This document shows positions 36,288 to 46,172 of a stretch of 64,000 nt of DNA, in pieces. Below the pieces are notes generated by a model. That model saw only the letters and a program-made list of their open reading frames with translations, made no database searches and was not told the DNA's origin. The DNA comes from JAWKWA01 sp041397765 (GTDB lineage Bacteria; Pseudomonadota; Alphaproteobacteria; Rhizobiales; Hyphomicrobiaceae). Each line of letters begins with the position of its first letter. The first letter of the stretch is position 1. Location: the NCBI GenBank assembly GCA_041397765.1, contig JAWKWA010000015.1, forward strand, positions 1 through 64,000, in the 5' to 3' direction. The position numbers and the translations under genes were made by a program.

Positions 36288-37930
36288 ATGAATGCCTTCG
36301 ACTACATCGTTGCAGGAGCGGGATCGGCGGGCGCCATAATCGCGAGACGGCTGTCGGAGGATCGCGACGTCAAGGTGCTCCTCATCGAGCAAGGACCGCC
36401 CAACACGCATCTATCGGTCCGGATGCCCGCGATGCTGCGCGAGAATTTCGCCGGGCGGGCGCTACATGCGTTGGTATCCGACGGTGCCGCAGAAAGGCCT
36501 CAACGGCCGCGTCATCGATCATCCGCGCGGCGTCGGGCTCGGCGGCCTCGCCTTCGTCAACGGGATGGTGTTCCTACGCGGCCATCCTCGCCTGGATTAC
36601 GAGCGGTGGTCGGGAGTGAGGGCGCCGACGGCTGGTCCTATGCCAACGTGCCCTTACCAAGATGGCCGGAGAGCCGGGTCATGAGTGACGCTTGGCGGGG
36701 CGGTTCGGTCCGCTGGGAGTAACACGTGCGGAAGAGCTTCATCCGCTCAACGCCGTTCCTCGAGGCCGGCCGGCAGGCGGATATCCATTCACCGACGACG
36801 TCAACGGCTTCCTGCTACAGCAGGAAGGCTTTTGCCGCTTCGACATGAACATCGACAACGGCATGCGGTCGAGCTCGGCCAGCGCCTTCGTCGAGAAGGG
36901 CGGCCGCAACCCTAATCTCGAAGTCCGGACCGGCGTGACAGCGACGCGGATCGTCGTCGAGAGAGGCCGCGCGGCCGGCATCGAGCTCAAGACAAGCAAC
37001 GGCAAGGACATCGTGCGCGCCGAGCGTGAGGTGATCGTCTCGGGCGGCGCCGTCGGCTCGCCACAACTGCTGCTGCTCGGCATCGGCCCGGCGGACGAGC
37101 TGAAGAGCATCGGCATCGCACCAGTGCACGACCTCCCCGGCGTCGGCCGTAATCTCCACGATCATCTGGAGATCGATCTGCAATGGGAGTGCAAGGAGCC
37201 CATCACTTACAACCGGCTGCTCCGCCTCGACCGCATGGCGCTTATTGGCACGGTTGGAGTGCTGCTGTTCCGCTCAGGCTTCGCATCGAAGAACCAGGCG
37301 CACGTCGGCTCCTTCATCTGCTCGGGCCCCGAGGTGCCGCATCCCAACATCCAATTCCATTTCTTCCCTGTCTGCTTCTGACGGCTGGGTACCGCGCAAA
37401 GACACGAACGGATCCTGCGGCCGCGCCGGGCCGATGCGCCAGACGAGCCGGGGCCGGGCTGGACATTGCGCTCCGCCGATCCCGCAGCTTTGCCGATCCT
37501 CGATCCGAGCTACCTCGAACAGACCGAGCATGACCTGGAGGAGTTGCGCGCCTCTTACGCGGCCATCCAGGAGGTCGTGTCCCAGAAGGCGTTCGAGCGA
37601 TATCTCGGCGCGCCACTAGAACCAAGAGTGATGCCGAAAGCGCGTGGGGAAATCGACGAGCTCATCCGCAACATGTGCGGCAGCGGCTTCCATCTCTGTG
37701 GCACCTGCAAGATGGGCAAGGCGAGCGATCCAACGGCCGTCGTCGATCCGCAATTGCGGGTGCGCGGGCTGGAGGCTACGCGTAGCGGACGCTTCCATCA
37801 TGCCCTCGATCATCTCGGCCAATCTCAATTGCCCTCGATGATGATCGGCGAGCGCGCGTCGGATCTCATCCGCGGCATGGGCATGTTGCAGCCGGAGAAC
37901 ACGCCCTTTCATCGTCATCAGGTTCACTGA
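36288..37930 (+). pseudogene. GMC oxidoreductase (choline dehydrogenase-like), multiple frameshifts
   Basis: An FAD-dependent alcohol/choline oxidoreductase. The start reads MNAFDYIVAGAGSAGAIIAR (Rossmann FAD motif), then GLNGRVIDHPRGVGLGG in another frame (GMC signature 1), and GFCRFDMNIDNGMRSSSAS. A long correct stretch includes VIVSGGAVGSPQLLLLGIGP (GMC signature 2). After 37380 another frame gives LDPSYLEQTEHDLEEL and the conserved end CGTCKMGKASDP ... VVDPQLRVRGLE, with ADASIMPSIISANLNC (active-site region) in a further frame. About six frame changes are needed over 1.6 kb. Neighbouring aminotransferase and MttB-type genes suggest catabolism of quaternary amines or related alcohols; this is inference. 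Confidence 0.8.
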
Positions 37931-38157
37931 AATCCTTGCCCGTATGATTAGCCCCCGGGAGTTGCTTGCCCTCTCCAAGAGCCGAGTGATGCGTACCCTC
38001 ACAAGGGCAGCAATGGGTCAGAAGCGAGCATCGCGTCAAGCAGCATCGCTGCACCCGCTCAAGTCCGGAAATTCATGGAGCACGTCCACCTCGATGCGAC
38101 CGCCAGGTCAATCGCCAACCGTTGTGACTGGCCCACCGCGCCCGTCCCGCCCACCCG

Positions 38158-39704
38158 CTAATCGATCGCCGCGCCGCCTTCTGCCTTCCGTTTCGCCACG
38201 AACTCGCAGCCTCCAGCCGCTCGGCTGGCATCGGCGGGGTCTCGTAGTCTTCGAGGGCCTGTTTCCAGATGGCGTTGGCGCGGTGGGTGGCGTCTCTTGC
38301 GCCGTCCTCGACCCAGGCGCCGTAATTGCGGGTGGAGGAGATGAGCGGCTGGTAGAAGGCGGTCTTGTAGGTGTCGAGCGTCAGCGGCGTCGAGAAATAA
38401 TGCCCGCCCGGCCCGACCATCGCCACCTCCTCGAAGGCGAGGGTCGCCTCGCTGACCTCGACCGGCTCCAGCATCACCGCCATCATCTGCACCATCTCGA
38501 CGTCGAGGACGAATTTCTCGTAGGAGGCGCACAGGCCGCCCTCGATCCAGCCGACCGCGTGCATGAGCAGGTTGCAGCCCGACATCACCGCCGACCAGAT
38601 GGCGCCCTCGGCCTGATAGACGGCCTCGGCGTCCGCCGCGTTCGAAGTGCAGAAATTCGAGCAGCGATAGGGCACGCCGTAGCGCCGCGCGAGCTGGCCG
38701 CCGATGATGGTCGACTTCTGGAACTCCGGTCCCCCGAAGGCGGGCGAGCCGGTGCGCATGTCGACATTGGTGGTCTTGGCGCCGGTCAGAACCGGGGCGC
38801 CGGGGCGCGCCAGTTCGGCCAGAACGAGCCCGGCCAGGAACTCCGCATTGGAGAGCGCGATGGCGCCGGCGAGCGTGACCGGCATGCTGGCGCCCGCCAG
38901 GGAGAACGGCGTGATCAGGATCGGCTGGCCGTGGCGTGCCATCTCGATGACGCCCGCCGCCATCGAGGTGTCGTACTGCAGGGGCGAGTTGGTGTTGATG
39001 ATCGCATAGGTCGAGGGCGTGTCGCGAAGCTGCTCGCGGGTCAGGCCGCGCGCCATCGCGATCATGTCGAGCGTGTCGTGGATGCGCTGCACGCTGTGGC
39101 AGAAGGTGTAGGGCACCTTGTCGCTCACCTCGAGCATGACGAGCGCCGCCTCGAGATGGCGGACCGGCACCTCGACATCCATCGGCTCGACCGGCGAGCC
39201 GCCGATCATGTGCACGACGTTGAAGAACTGCGCGAGCTTCATCAGCTCGGCATAGTCGGCGAGCGTGCCGGAGCGGCGGCCACGATCGAGATTGGTCGAG
39301 AAGGGCGGCCCCAGCACATTGGTGCAGACGAACTCGTCGCCGCCGAGCGAGACGGTGTGCCGAGGGTTGCGGCTCGACAGCGTGACGCGGGCGGGGGCGA
39401 GGCGGATCGCCTCCTCGACGATGTCGCGACCGATGCGGGCGCGGCTGTCGGCGCGATCGACGATCGCCCCCGCCGTCTCGAGCAGATCGAGCGCTTCGGG
39501 CAGGAAGAAGCGGACCCCGACCTCCTCGAGGATCCTGACCGAGCCCTGATGCAGCCGCTCGACCTCGTCGTCGGAGATGAGGCGGAGCTTGGGGTGGGGG
39601 TTGGAGAACTGGCGCCAGGGAAGCTGGTTGATCGGCGCTCTCGTCCGGCCCGCGCCGCGCCGGCGTGTCCGCCCCGCCGCCTCGCCCGTCGTCTCTGCCG
39701 TCAT
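38158..39704 (-). CDS. Trimethylamine/betaine methyltransferase (MttB superfamily, non-pyrrolysine), one frameshift
   Basis: A COG5598 protein (~514 residues) that would transfer a methyl group from a quaternary or tertiary amine to a corrinoid protein. Start MTAETTGEAAGRTRRRGAG at 39704; motifs include GSVRILEEVGVRFFLPEAL, YTFCHSVQRIHDTLDMI, MAAGVIEMARHGQPILITPF, GGPEFQKSTIIGGQLARR and GPGGHYFSTPLTLDTYK. There is no in-frame amber codon inside the gene, so it is the pyrrolysine-free type, as in glycine betaine or proline betaine methyltransferases. Near 38205 one base is missing: LEAAC...EFVAKRKAEGGAAID and the TAG at 38158-38160 are in the neighbouring frame. No corrinoid-protein gene (MttC-like) lies in the window. 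Confidence 0.85.
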
Positions 39705-39843
39705 GGCATCCCCCGCCTTCGCACGATTGAACGCCGTGCGAGCTTGCGGCCGAAACGGGGTTGCGGGCAACGGCCGGCAGGCGAGGGGCGGACCTGCGAT
39801 CGGCGAAGGGGCGTCGTCAGAACGGTTCGGCCGGAGTGGCCGG

Positions 39844-40965
39844 TCAGGCGTCGAGCACCGCGGCGCGCCGCTCGAGGAAGAAGCCGAAAGCCTGCGGCAG
39901 CACATCGTAGGGGCGCTCGATGCCGAGCGCGAGCGCGGCGCGATAGCACCAGCTCGGATCGGACAGCATCTCGCGGCCGAGCGCGACGAGATCGGTCCGG
40001 CCTGCCGACAGGATCGCCTCGGCCTGCGGGCCGGTGAGGATGGCGCCGACCGCCATGGTGGCGATGTCCGCTCCCCGCTTCACCGCCTCCGACAGGGGCA
40101 CCTGGAAGCCGGGCTTCAGGCGGGTCGATGCCATGGTGACCGGGCCTTTGAGGCCACCCGCCGAGCAGTCGATCACGTCGATGCCGATGCGTTTCAGCTC
40201 GCGGGCGAGCGCGACCGTATCTTCGGGGGTCACGCCGCCCTCGATGCCGTCGGTCACCGAGGCGCGATAGAAGACCGGCCGGTCCGCCGGCCAGGCGGCG
40301 CGCACCGCCTCGGCGACCATCAGAGGAAAGCGCATGCGCTTCTCGGCGCTGCCGCCGAACGCATCCGTGCGCGCGTTGCTGAGCGGCGAGAAGAAGGAAT
40401 GGATCAGATAGCCGTGCGCGCCATGCACCTCGACGATCTCGAAGCCGGCCGCGAGCGCCCGCCTCGTCGCCGCGGTGAAGGCGTCGATCATGGTCTCGAT
40501 CTCGGCGGCCGAGAGCGCGTGCGGCACCGGATGGCCGTCCTGCTGCGCGATCGCGCTCGGAGCCACGGTCTGCCAGCGGGCCTCGGGGCCGGCCGCCCGG
40601 CCGATCGGCGCGCCACCGTCGAACGGCCGCTCGCAGCTCGCCTTGCGGCCGGCATGGCCGATCTGGATGGCCGGCACGACGCCATGCTGGCGGTAGAGAT
40701 CGGCGATGCGCCGGAGGCCGGGGATCTGGCTGTCGCTCCAGATGCCGGTGCAGCCATGGGTGATGCGGCCTTCCGGCGTGACAGCCGTCGCCTCGAGGAA
40801 CGAGGTGCCGACCCCGCCGAGCGCGAAGCGCGCATGATGGGCGTAGTGCCAGTCCTCGACATGGCCCTCGACGGCCCGGTACTGGCACATCGGCGAGACG
40901 ACGGCGCGATTCCGCAGCGTGAGGTCGCGGAGCTTCAGGGGCGTGAACAGCAGGGGGCGGGCCAA
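39844..40965 (-). CDS. NADH:flavin oxidoreductase (old yellow enzyme, YqjM-like)
   Basis: An FMN enzyme reducing activated C=C bonds or similar electrophiles with NAD(P)H. TIM-barrel motifs: LFTPLKLRDLTLRNRAVVSPMCQY, QIGHAGRKAS (His and Arg at the flavin), EVHGAHGYLIHSFFSPLSN, FGGSAEKRMRFPL, and LVALGREMLSDPSW near the C-terminus. The Cys in PMCQY is the regulatory Cys of the YqjM subgroup. No ATG lies near the domain start; a TTG at 40965 preceded by GCGGAGA gives 373 residues and is my choice. The frame stays open upstream into the neighbouring gene region, which is not part of this protein. Confidence 0.85.
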   Translation of the reverse strand: MARPLLFTPLKLRDLTLRNRAVVSPMCQYRAVEGHVEDWHYAHHARFALGGVGTSFLEATAVTPEGRITHGCTGIWSDSQIPGLRRIADLYRQHGVVPAIQIGHAGRKASCERPFDGGAPIGRAAGPEARWQTVAPSAIAQQDGHPVPHALSAAEIETMIDAFTAATRRALAAGFEIVEVHGAHGYLIHSFFSPLSNARTDAFGGSAEKRMRFPLMVAEAVRAAWPADRPVFYRASVTDGIEGGVTPEDTVALARELKRIGIDVIDCSAGGLKGPVTMASTRLKPGFQVPLSEAVKRGADIATMAVGAILTGPQAEAILSAGRTDLVALGREMLSDPSWCYRAALALGIERPYDVLPQAFGFFLERRAAVLDA

Positions 40966-41114
40966 GGGGATCTCCGCAAGGATGGCAAACGGCGTGTCGG
41001 CCGAAGCGGCGTGTGGCCGCCGGGAGGGCGCATCACGCGAGGAAGAGTGGGTGGCTGCGGGGGCGGCGAGGCGCGGGGCTGTCAGCTCGCCTCGCCTCGC
41101 CGGTCCCCTCGGCG

Positions 41115-41752
41115 CTATTTGCGCGGCGGCGGATCGCCCTCGCCCGCGGTGCGCCGCTCGGCGGGGAAGCTCGACCACATTGTCGCGATCCTCGGGCCGC
41201 GGCGTCCTGCGGAAGACGAGCGGGGGCATCCGCTCTCCGCCGGCCGATGCGACGCGCCGCGCCGGCAGTTCGGCGGCGGCTCGTCCTCGTGCTCGTCGCG
41301 ACGTGCGGCCGCGCGGGCGGCCTCGGCAGCCGGGCGCGCCACGCCCGACGCGACCGTCCGCTGATCGCGCGGGTCCGTTGCGGGCATCGGCCGGACCGGC
41401 GCGCGCGCGGCGGCGCTGTCTCTCCCACCCTTCGCCTCGGCGGGACCCGAGGCCGGCATGAGCTCGAGCGGCTCGTCGTCCTCGTCGGCCGGTCGGCGCG
41501 GTGCGGTCGTGCCGGCACCCGGCACGGGGCGGGCTTCTCCGGCCGGCCGGGCGGGACGGCGGGCATCGAGGCGGCAGATCTTGCGGTCGGCTCCGGGGTG
41601 GTCACTGGCTCGCCGGTCGCCGGGCGTGCGGCGGCCGCCGTGTCGGCGCGGCTGCGGGCGGGCGGCTCGGCGACGGCCGGCGTCGGCCGCGGCTTTGGCG
41701 CCGGCTCCTGCCATTCGACGCCCGCGAGCCGCGCCAGCAGCTCGCCCGTCAT
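41115..41752 (-). CDS. Pro/Ala/Arg-rich partner of ParA, probable frameshift
   Basis: The ATG at 41752 overlaps the parA stop (ATGA) and starts MTGELLARLAGVEWQEPAPK. The protein is almost entirely low complexity: Pro/Ala-rich first, then acidic (RRPADEDDEPLELMPASG), then Ala/Arg-rich, ending GEGDPPPRK before a TAG at 41115-41117. The coding sense appears to switch frame near 41540; joined, it would be about 210 residues and intrinsically disordered. The tight coupling suggests it works with the ParA ATPase, for example as an adaptor, but I recognise no family. The frame assignment is uncertain because high-GC low-complexity DNA is open in several frames. Confidence 0.45.
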
Positions 41753-42543
41753 CGCTTGATGCTCTGGCCGGCATCGCCCGGATATTTCGCGACATAGGTG
41801 CGCTTCTCGGGCTCGAAATCGGCGGCGCGCTGGATATAGGCCCGCCGGGGGATCGGCGTCTTGAACACCCGGTTGGCGGGATCGGCCGCGAGCCGCCTGT
41901 GCCATTCCTCCTCCGAGCCGATGCGCCCGTCCTTGAGGTTGACGAGCACGCCGAGCAGGTTGGCGAAGGTTTCGGGCTGATAGCGCTGGCGGAAGGTGTT
42001 GAGGGTCGAGAGGCCGCGCACCGAGAGATAGTCCGGCTTGGTCGGGGGAATGAAATGGTCCGCCGTCCGCAGCCAGATCTCGGTCAGCACCGACAGGCCG
42101 GGCGGGCAGTCGATCAGGATCACGTCGAAGACGCGCTTGGCCTCCTCGAGCAGCTTGGCGATGACCGTCTTCAGCGCATCCTCGCGCTTGTCGGCCGAGA
42201 CCTGGCGCTCAAACAGCGACAGCTCCATGTGGCTCGGGATCAGATAGACCGACTGGGCGTCGTCGACATCCGAGACGCCGGTCGCCACATAGTTCCGCCA
42301 GTCGACCTTCTCGCCGTCGATGACGCTCGCGACCAGATAGTCGACGAGCGTGCGATGCTGGCGCTCGATCGTTTCCCAGCGGCTGACATGCATCAGCATG
42401 GTGCTCATGCTGGTCTGGGAATCGGAATCGATCACCAGCACGTTCTTGCCGTGGAACACCGAAAGGGTCTCGGCCAGCGCCATCACGATCGTCGATTTGC
42501 CGACGCCGCCCTTGGTGTTCATGACTGCAATTGACTGTCCCAT
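41749..42543 (-). CDS. ParA/MinD-family ATPase
   Basis: A protein of 264 residues from the ATG at 42543, which has GGGGA five bases upstream; an ATG at 42564 is in frame but lacks such a site. Deviant Walker A motif MNTKGGVGKSTIVMALA with the signature Lys, A' region VLVIDSDSQTSMSTML, and Walker B VILIDCPPG. Unlike chromosomal ParA it is not next to parB or a replication origin. These ATPases form dynamic gradients on the nucleoid or membrane that position cargo. The neighbours (a Pro-rich protein downstream; a class A PBP and a large membrane protein on the divergent side) suggest the cargo may be an envelope machine. Intact. Confidence 0.88.
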   Translation of the reverse strand: MGQSIAVMNTKGGVGKSTIVMALAETLSVFHGKNVLVIDSDSQTSMSTMLMHVSRWETIERQHRTLVDYLVASVIDGEKVDWRNYVATGVSDVDDAQSVYLIPSHMELSLFERQVSADKREDALKTVIAKLLEEAKRVFDVILIDCPPGLSVLTEIWLRTADHFIPPTKPDYLSVRGLSTLNTFRQRYQPETFANLLGVLVNLKDGRIGSEEEWHRRLAADPANRVFKTPIPRRAYIQRAADFEPEKRTYVAKYPGDAGQSIKR

Positions 42544-42937
42544 TGCGTCCCCAACGCTCGACATAATGGATAGGCAGGGTCAGGCGAGCCTCGCCCGGCC
42601 CCGGCTCTCTCCCGGTCCGGGGCCTTCCTTGCGCCATGGAGATGGTCAATGTGTGGCCGGCTCGTCGCCGCCAGCAACAGGAGAATGCCCCTGTTGTCAA
42701 TGATCCGGAGGGGTGTCGCGGTCCCCGATCGTGGTCGCAGGCCGAGCATGGGAAAGAACCGGTTTCTTCGCCCGTCCAGGCCGCCCTTTGTTCCGCCTCG
42801 ACTTCGCCGGGCGTGGTCGAGGCGCGTTCGTCTCGGCGGTCTCAGGCAGAGGAGAAGAAAAAATCTGGTATTGACCGATGCCCTGGTGTATTGTGTTTTC
42901 GATGCGTTATGTGAGGGCCGCGTTGCGGGGTGCAATC

Positions 42938-43027
42938 ATGGCCAAGTCGTTTCTCGTCGCGTTGGTCGCGAGCGTGCTCGCGCCGGCCATCGGGGCCGGG
43001 GCGTTCTATCTGGTCTACGCGTTCTGA
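42938..43027 (+). CDS. Small single-TM peptide
   Basis: A 29-residue frame starting MAKSFLVALVASVLAP and ending FYLVYAF; an in-frame ATG at 42902 would add 12 basic residues (MRYVRAALRGAI). It would make a single membrane helix, and the composition is distinctly membrane-like. A plausible promoter (TTGACC near 42872) lies upstream. It sits alone between the divergent parA and PBP genes. Translation is not proven. Confidence 0.4.
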   Translation: MAKSFLVALVASVLAPAIGAGAFYLVYAF

Positions 43028-43727
43028 CGCCTGCCCTGTCTCGATGGCCGCTCGCTGGTGGCGCCGTAGTGGCCTGCCTGTGGGGCTGAGAGTTCGTGCA
43101 GGGTTGAGGGCTCGTGCAGGGTTGAGATCCAATTCCCAATCCGGCCCGGTTCTTCCGGGGATCGCCACGACGTGGCCCGCCGCCTCATGCGGATCGGGCG
43201 GCAGGCGGTCGGCGGTCAGGCTCGCCGGAAGATGTCGGCCGCGGCGCCGGGGCGATTTGCCGGGCTCAGATCAACCGGACTCGTGAGCCCGCGCTCAGTT
43301 GTCGATTTTGAGCACGTTCCAACGGCGTGTCGATCGCCACTTCGCCTGAACGTGCTCTATCGGCAGCAAGGTCGGCCGAGCAAGGCGGATCAGCCGGCAG
43401 CTACCGACGACCACGCTCTGCGCCACCCTCGCATCTCCCCACCTCCCATCTCCCGAGAATGCCGTCCCACCCCTTTGCGACTGCACACTGCCCATTCCCG
43501 AGCGCCGACTTCCCCCTACCCACTTCCATCTCCCCACTGCCCATTCCCCCAATCTCTCAAATTGCCACAAACGCCCCCTATCGGATCCCTCGCGAGGGGA
43601 GAACGGCGAGGGCTGATCCCCTGGCGTCGAGATTCATTCCGCAGGTGGGCGACCGGTTTCGCCGCCTTGCCGGCGTCGGCGCGAAAGACGCGCCGCACCG
43701 GAAGCGGGGGCAAGGCACGGATTTCCC
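43028..43727. other. 700-base region upstream of the PBP gene, with a C-rich tract
   Basis: No gene is accepted here. It contains two 18-base near-repeats around 43090-43130 (GAGGGCTCGTGCAGGGTT type), a 9-bp inverted repeat GAGCACGTT/AACGTGCTC (43310-43318 and 43349-43357), and a C-rich, G-poor tract at about 43430-43585 built from CCCATCTCCC- and CCCATTCCC-like units. The minus strand of that tract is G-run-rich and could form G-quadruplexes. Confidence 0.55.
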
Positions 43728-46172
43728 ATGTTGACTGTGTTCCGCCTGCTGACGCGCCTGTTCGAGCTCCTGCTCGCGATCCCGATCCGCGTCGTGCGCA
43801 TCGTTCGCTTCCTGATCGACGCCGTTGTCCTCAATACCCATCTCGGCCCCTTCCGCCACGTGGTGACGGCCGGCCTCGCCTATCTCGTCTTCGCGGTGCT
43901 GCTCGTCTATGTCTATGCGCCGATCCGCGGCATGACCGGCAGCATCTGGGCGGCCGAGAAGCTGCGCTACGACAGCGAGCGCTGGCTCGCCACCGCCGTC
44001 TATGATCGCGACGGCGCCTTCGTCGGCACGCTCGACCCCAAGCTGGACAGCCAGGGTGATTTCAACGCCACCGACGAGGCCATCGAGCTGCCCGACACCG
44101 GCTATGTCGCCAATCCCGACCACAAGTCGATCCCGGTGCGTGCCGTGCCGGACTACTACTGGCGCTGCCTCGTCTACCACGAGGACCGCAATATCGGCAC
44201 CTGGATCAACCCGTTCGGCATCGATCTCTATGGTGTGCTGAAGATCCCGTTCTCGTCCATCAAGCGCACCATCGCCGCCGGCTCGCCGCGCATCGGCGTC
44301 GGCGGCTCGACACTGCCGATGCAACTTGCCCGCGTCATCTACAAGACGCCGCCGAGCAGCGACGAGAACGCCTTCGAGAAGCTGAGGCGCAAGCTGTCGG
44401 AATGGTGGGACGCGCCGGTCATCTACTGGACGCTGACCGAGGGCGGCGACATACGCCCCTTGCAGGACTGGACCGCCAACCACCTCTGGCTCGCGCAGCG
44501 CACCGCCGGGCCACCGCTCCACGGCGTCGAGATGGCGAGCCGCATCGTCTTCGGCAAATCCGCCAGCGAGCTCTCGATCGCCGAGCAGTTCGTGCTCGCC
44601 TCGGCCGTCAACAAGCCGATCATTCTCCTGACCGGCAGCGCGCGCCTCAACGCCGTGCGCGAGGACCGCTGGCGGTACATCATCGAGGTGCGTGCGCGCA
44701 AATGCGCAAGCGAGCTCCTCGCCGACGAGACCGAGCAGAAGACCGTCTGGTTCGAGCTCACCCAGATCGCCGGCGGCCCGCCCGATCCCCAGGTCAAGGC
44801 GAGCCTGCAGAGCGTGCTCGAGGAGGTGGCGCCGGGGCTCGCCAAGGCCGCGCAGGCCAATCCCGTCATCCGTGCCAACGTGCTGATCCCGACCGAGCGC
44901 TACGGCATCCGCGAGGAGATGAAGGACGAATTCGGCTATGACTGGCGCCGCCATGTGCGCGGCGTGTCGCTGACGCTCGACGTCGCCGCAAACCGGCGCT
45001 TCCGCGACCGGGTGATGGCCGAGCTCGCCGTCCTGCAGGGCAAGTATTCCGACCGGATCTATCCGGGCATCGCGCTCGATCCCTTGGCGCCCCACGACCC
45101 CGCATCCGGTCTCGAGCAGCCGAGCGTGGTGATTGCCGCGGCCGACCGTCATGGCGAGATCGTCCGCTTCTTCGAGACCGGCGCCAACGCCGCCTATTTC
45201 GGCTCGCCGATCGCCCGCGACCGCGCCACCGGCCATTACGAGCCGGAGCGGGAGGTGCGCGCCATCGCCTCGATCGGCAAGATCGTCGCGGCGATCGGAA
45301 TCGCCAATGACGGGCGCGACACGCTCGATTCGCTCTATGTCGACACTGCCGCGCCCGAGGCCGGGCTCGAGACCTGCCGCAAGGGCAACGGCACACTGAC
45401 CCGCGGCCGCAAGGCCCGCGTCGCCTTCGCCTGCTCGCTCAACCGTCCGGTCGAATGGCGCACCGCCCGCCTCGGCCAGTCGCGTGTCGCCCACATCATC
45501 GATCGGCTGGGTCTGACCATGCCGCCGAAGTCGGCGGATGGCGAGGGCACGCCACCCTCGACGGCCGCCGTCCGTGGCTTCCTGACGGCGAGCCCGCGCA
45601 AGGTCCACCAGATGGCGGGCGTCGTCCTCGCCTCGCTCACCGGCCATGGTCGCGACCGGGTGCGGTTGCCGACCCTCGTCCGGCGGTTCGAGCGCTCCGA
45701 GGCCGAGGAGGGCGAGGGCGAGACCGGCCGCGCCACCTCCGACATCGTGCCGAGCGAGATCATCCGTGACCGTGCCCGGCCGATGCTCGGAGCCCTGCTC
45801 TCGGCGCCGCTGTGCTATTCCGTCGGCAAGAAGCGGATCGGCACGCTGAACGGCATTTCCGACTGGTGCGCCGAGCGCAACCCGGCAGTCAGGCTCCATT
45901 TCGGCAAGACCGGCACCCAGGTCACGCTCGATCCCAATGCGACCGTCGATACCTGGGGCGCCGGCGGCATTCAGTTCCAGAGCGGGGCCGAGTATTCCTA
46001 TGTCGTGGTGGTCGGCACCGGCAATGCGCGGGCGCCCTGGGCCCGCTCGCTGCACGCCGCACAGGTCGTCGCCCCGCTGATCGGCCTCCTTCTCGAGGAG
46101 CTGAAAGAGGAAGCCCGCCAGACCGCGGCGCTCGCGGCGGCCGGCGGCAGGGAGCCGGGCGTCAAGCAGTGA
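43728..46172 (+). CDS. Class A penicillin-binding protein (transglycosylase/transpeptidase)
   Basis: A protein of 814 residues with a hydrophobic N-terminus and a TM helix near residues 45-65 (TAGLAYLVFAVLLVYVYAP). The GT51 domain contains YHEDRNIGTW ... NPFGIDLYG, a stretched form of the EDxxFxxHxG motif with the catalytic Glu kept, and GGSTLPMQLAR (second GT51 motif). The transpeptidase motifs are ASIGKIVA (SxxK), ACSLNRP (SxN) and HFGKTGTQ (KTG). It should polymerise and cross-link peptidoglycan in the periplasm. Compared with PBP1a it has unusual inserts and an atypical GT51 motif 1. It is followed after ~500 bases by the large four-TM protein, and parA lies divergently upstream. Intact. 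Confidence 0.88.
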   Translation: MLTVFRLLTRLFELLLAIPIRVVRIVRFLIDAVVLNTHLGPFRHVVTAGLAYLVFAVLLVYVYAPIRGMTGSIWAAEKLRYDSERWLATAVYDRDGAFVGTLDPKLDSQGDFNATDEAIELPDTGYVANPDHKSIPVRAVPDYYWRCLVYHEDRNIGTWINPFGIDLYGVLKIPFSSIKRTIAAGSPRIGVGGSTLPMQLARVIYKTPPSSDENAFEKLRRKLSEWWDAPVIYWTLTEGGDIRPLQDWTANHLWLAQRTAGPPLHGVEMASRIVFGKSASELSIAEQFVLASAVNKPIILLTGSARLNAVREDRWRYIIEVRARKCASELLADETEQKTVWFELTQIAGGPPDPQVKASLQSVLEEVAPGLAKAAQANPVIRANVLIPTERYGIREEMKDEFGYDWRRHVRGVSLTLDVAANRRFRDRVMAELAVLQGKYSDRIYPGIALDPLAPHDPASGLEQPSVVIAAADRHGEIVRFFETGANAAYFGSPIARDRATGHYEPEREVRAIASIGKIVAAIGIANDGRDTLDSLYVDTAAPEAGLETCRKGNGTLTRGRKARVAFACSLNRPVEWRTARLGQSRVAHIIDRLGLTMPPKSADGEGTPPSTAAVRGFLTASPRKVHQMAGVVLASLTGHGRDRVRLPTLVRRFERSEAEEGEGETGRATSDIVPSEIIRDRARPMLGALLSAPLCYSVGKKRIGTLNGISDWCAERNPAVRLHFGKTGTQVTLDPNATVDTWGAGGIQFQSGAEYSYVVVVGTGNARAPWARSLHAAQVVAPLIGLLLEELKEEARQTAALAAAGGREPGVKQ

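Noticed and set aside
38158..39704. Possible amber-encoded pyrrolysine in the MttB-family gene
   Set aside because: No in-frame TAG occurs inside the gene; the only TAG is the natural end after correcting one indel.
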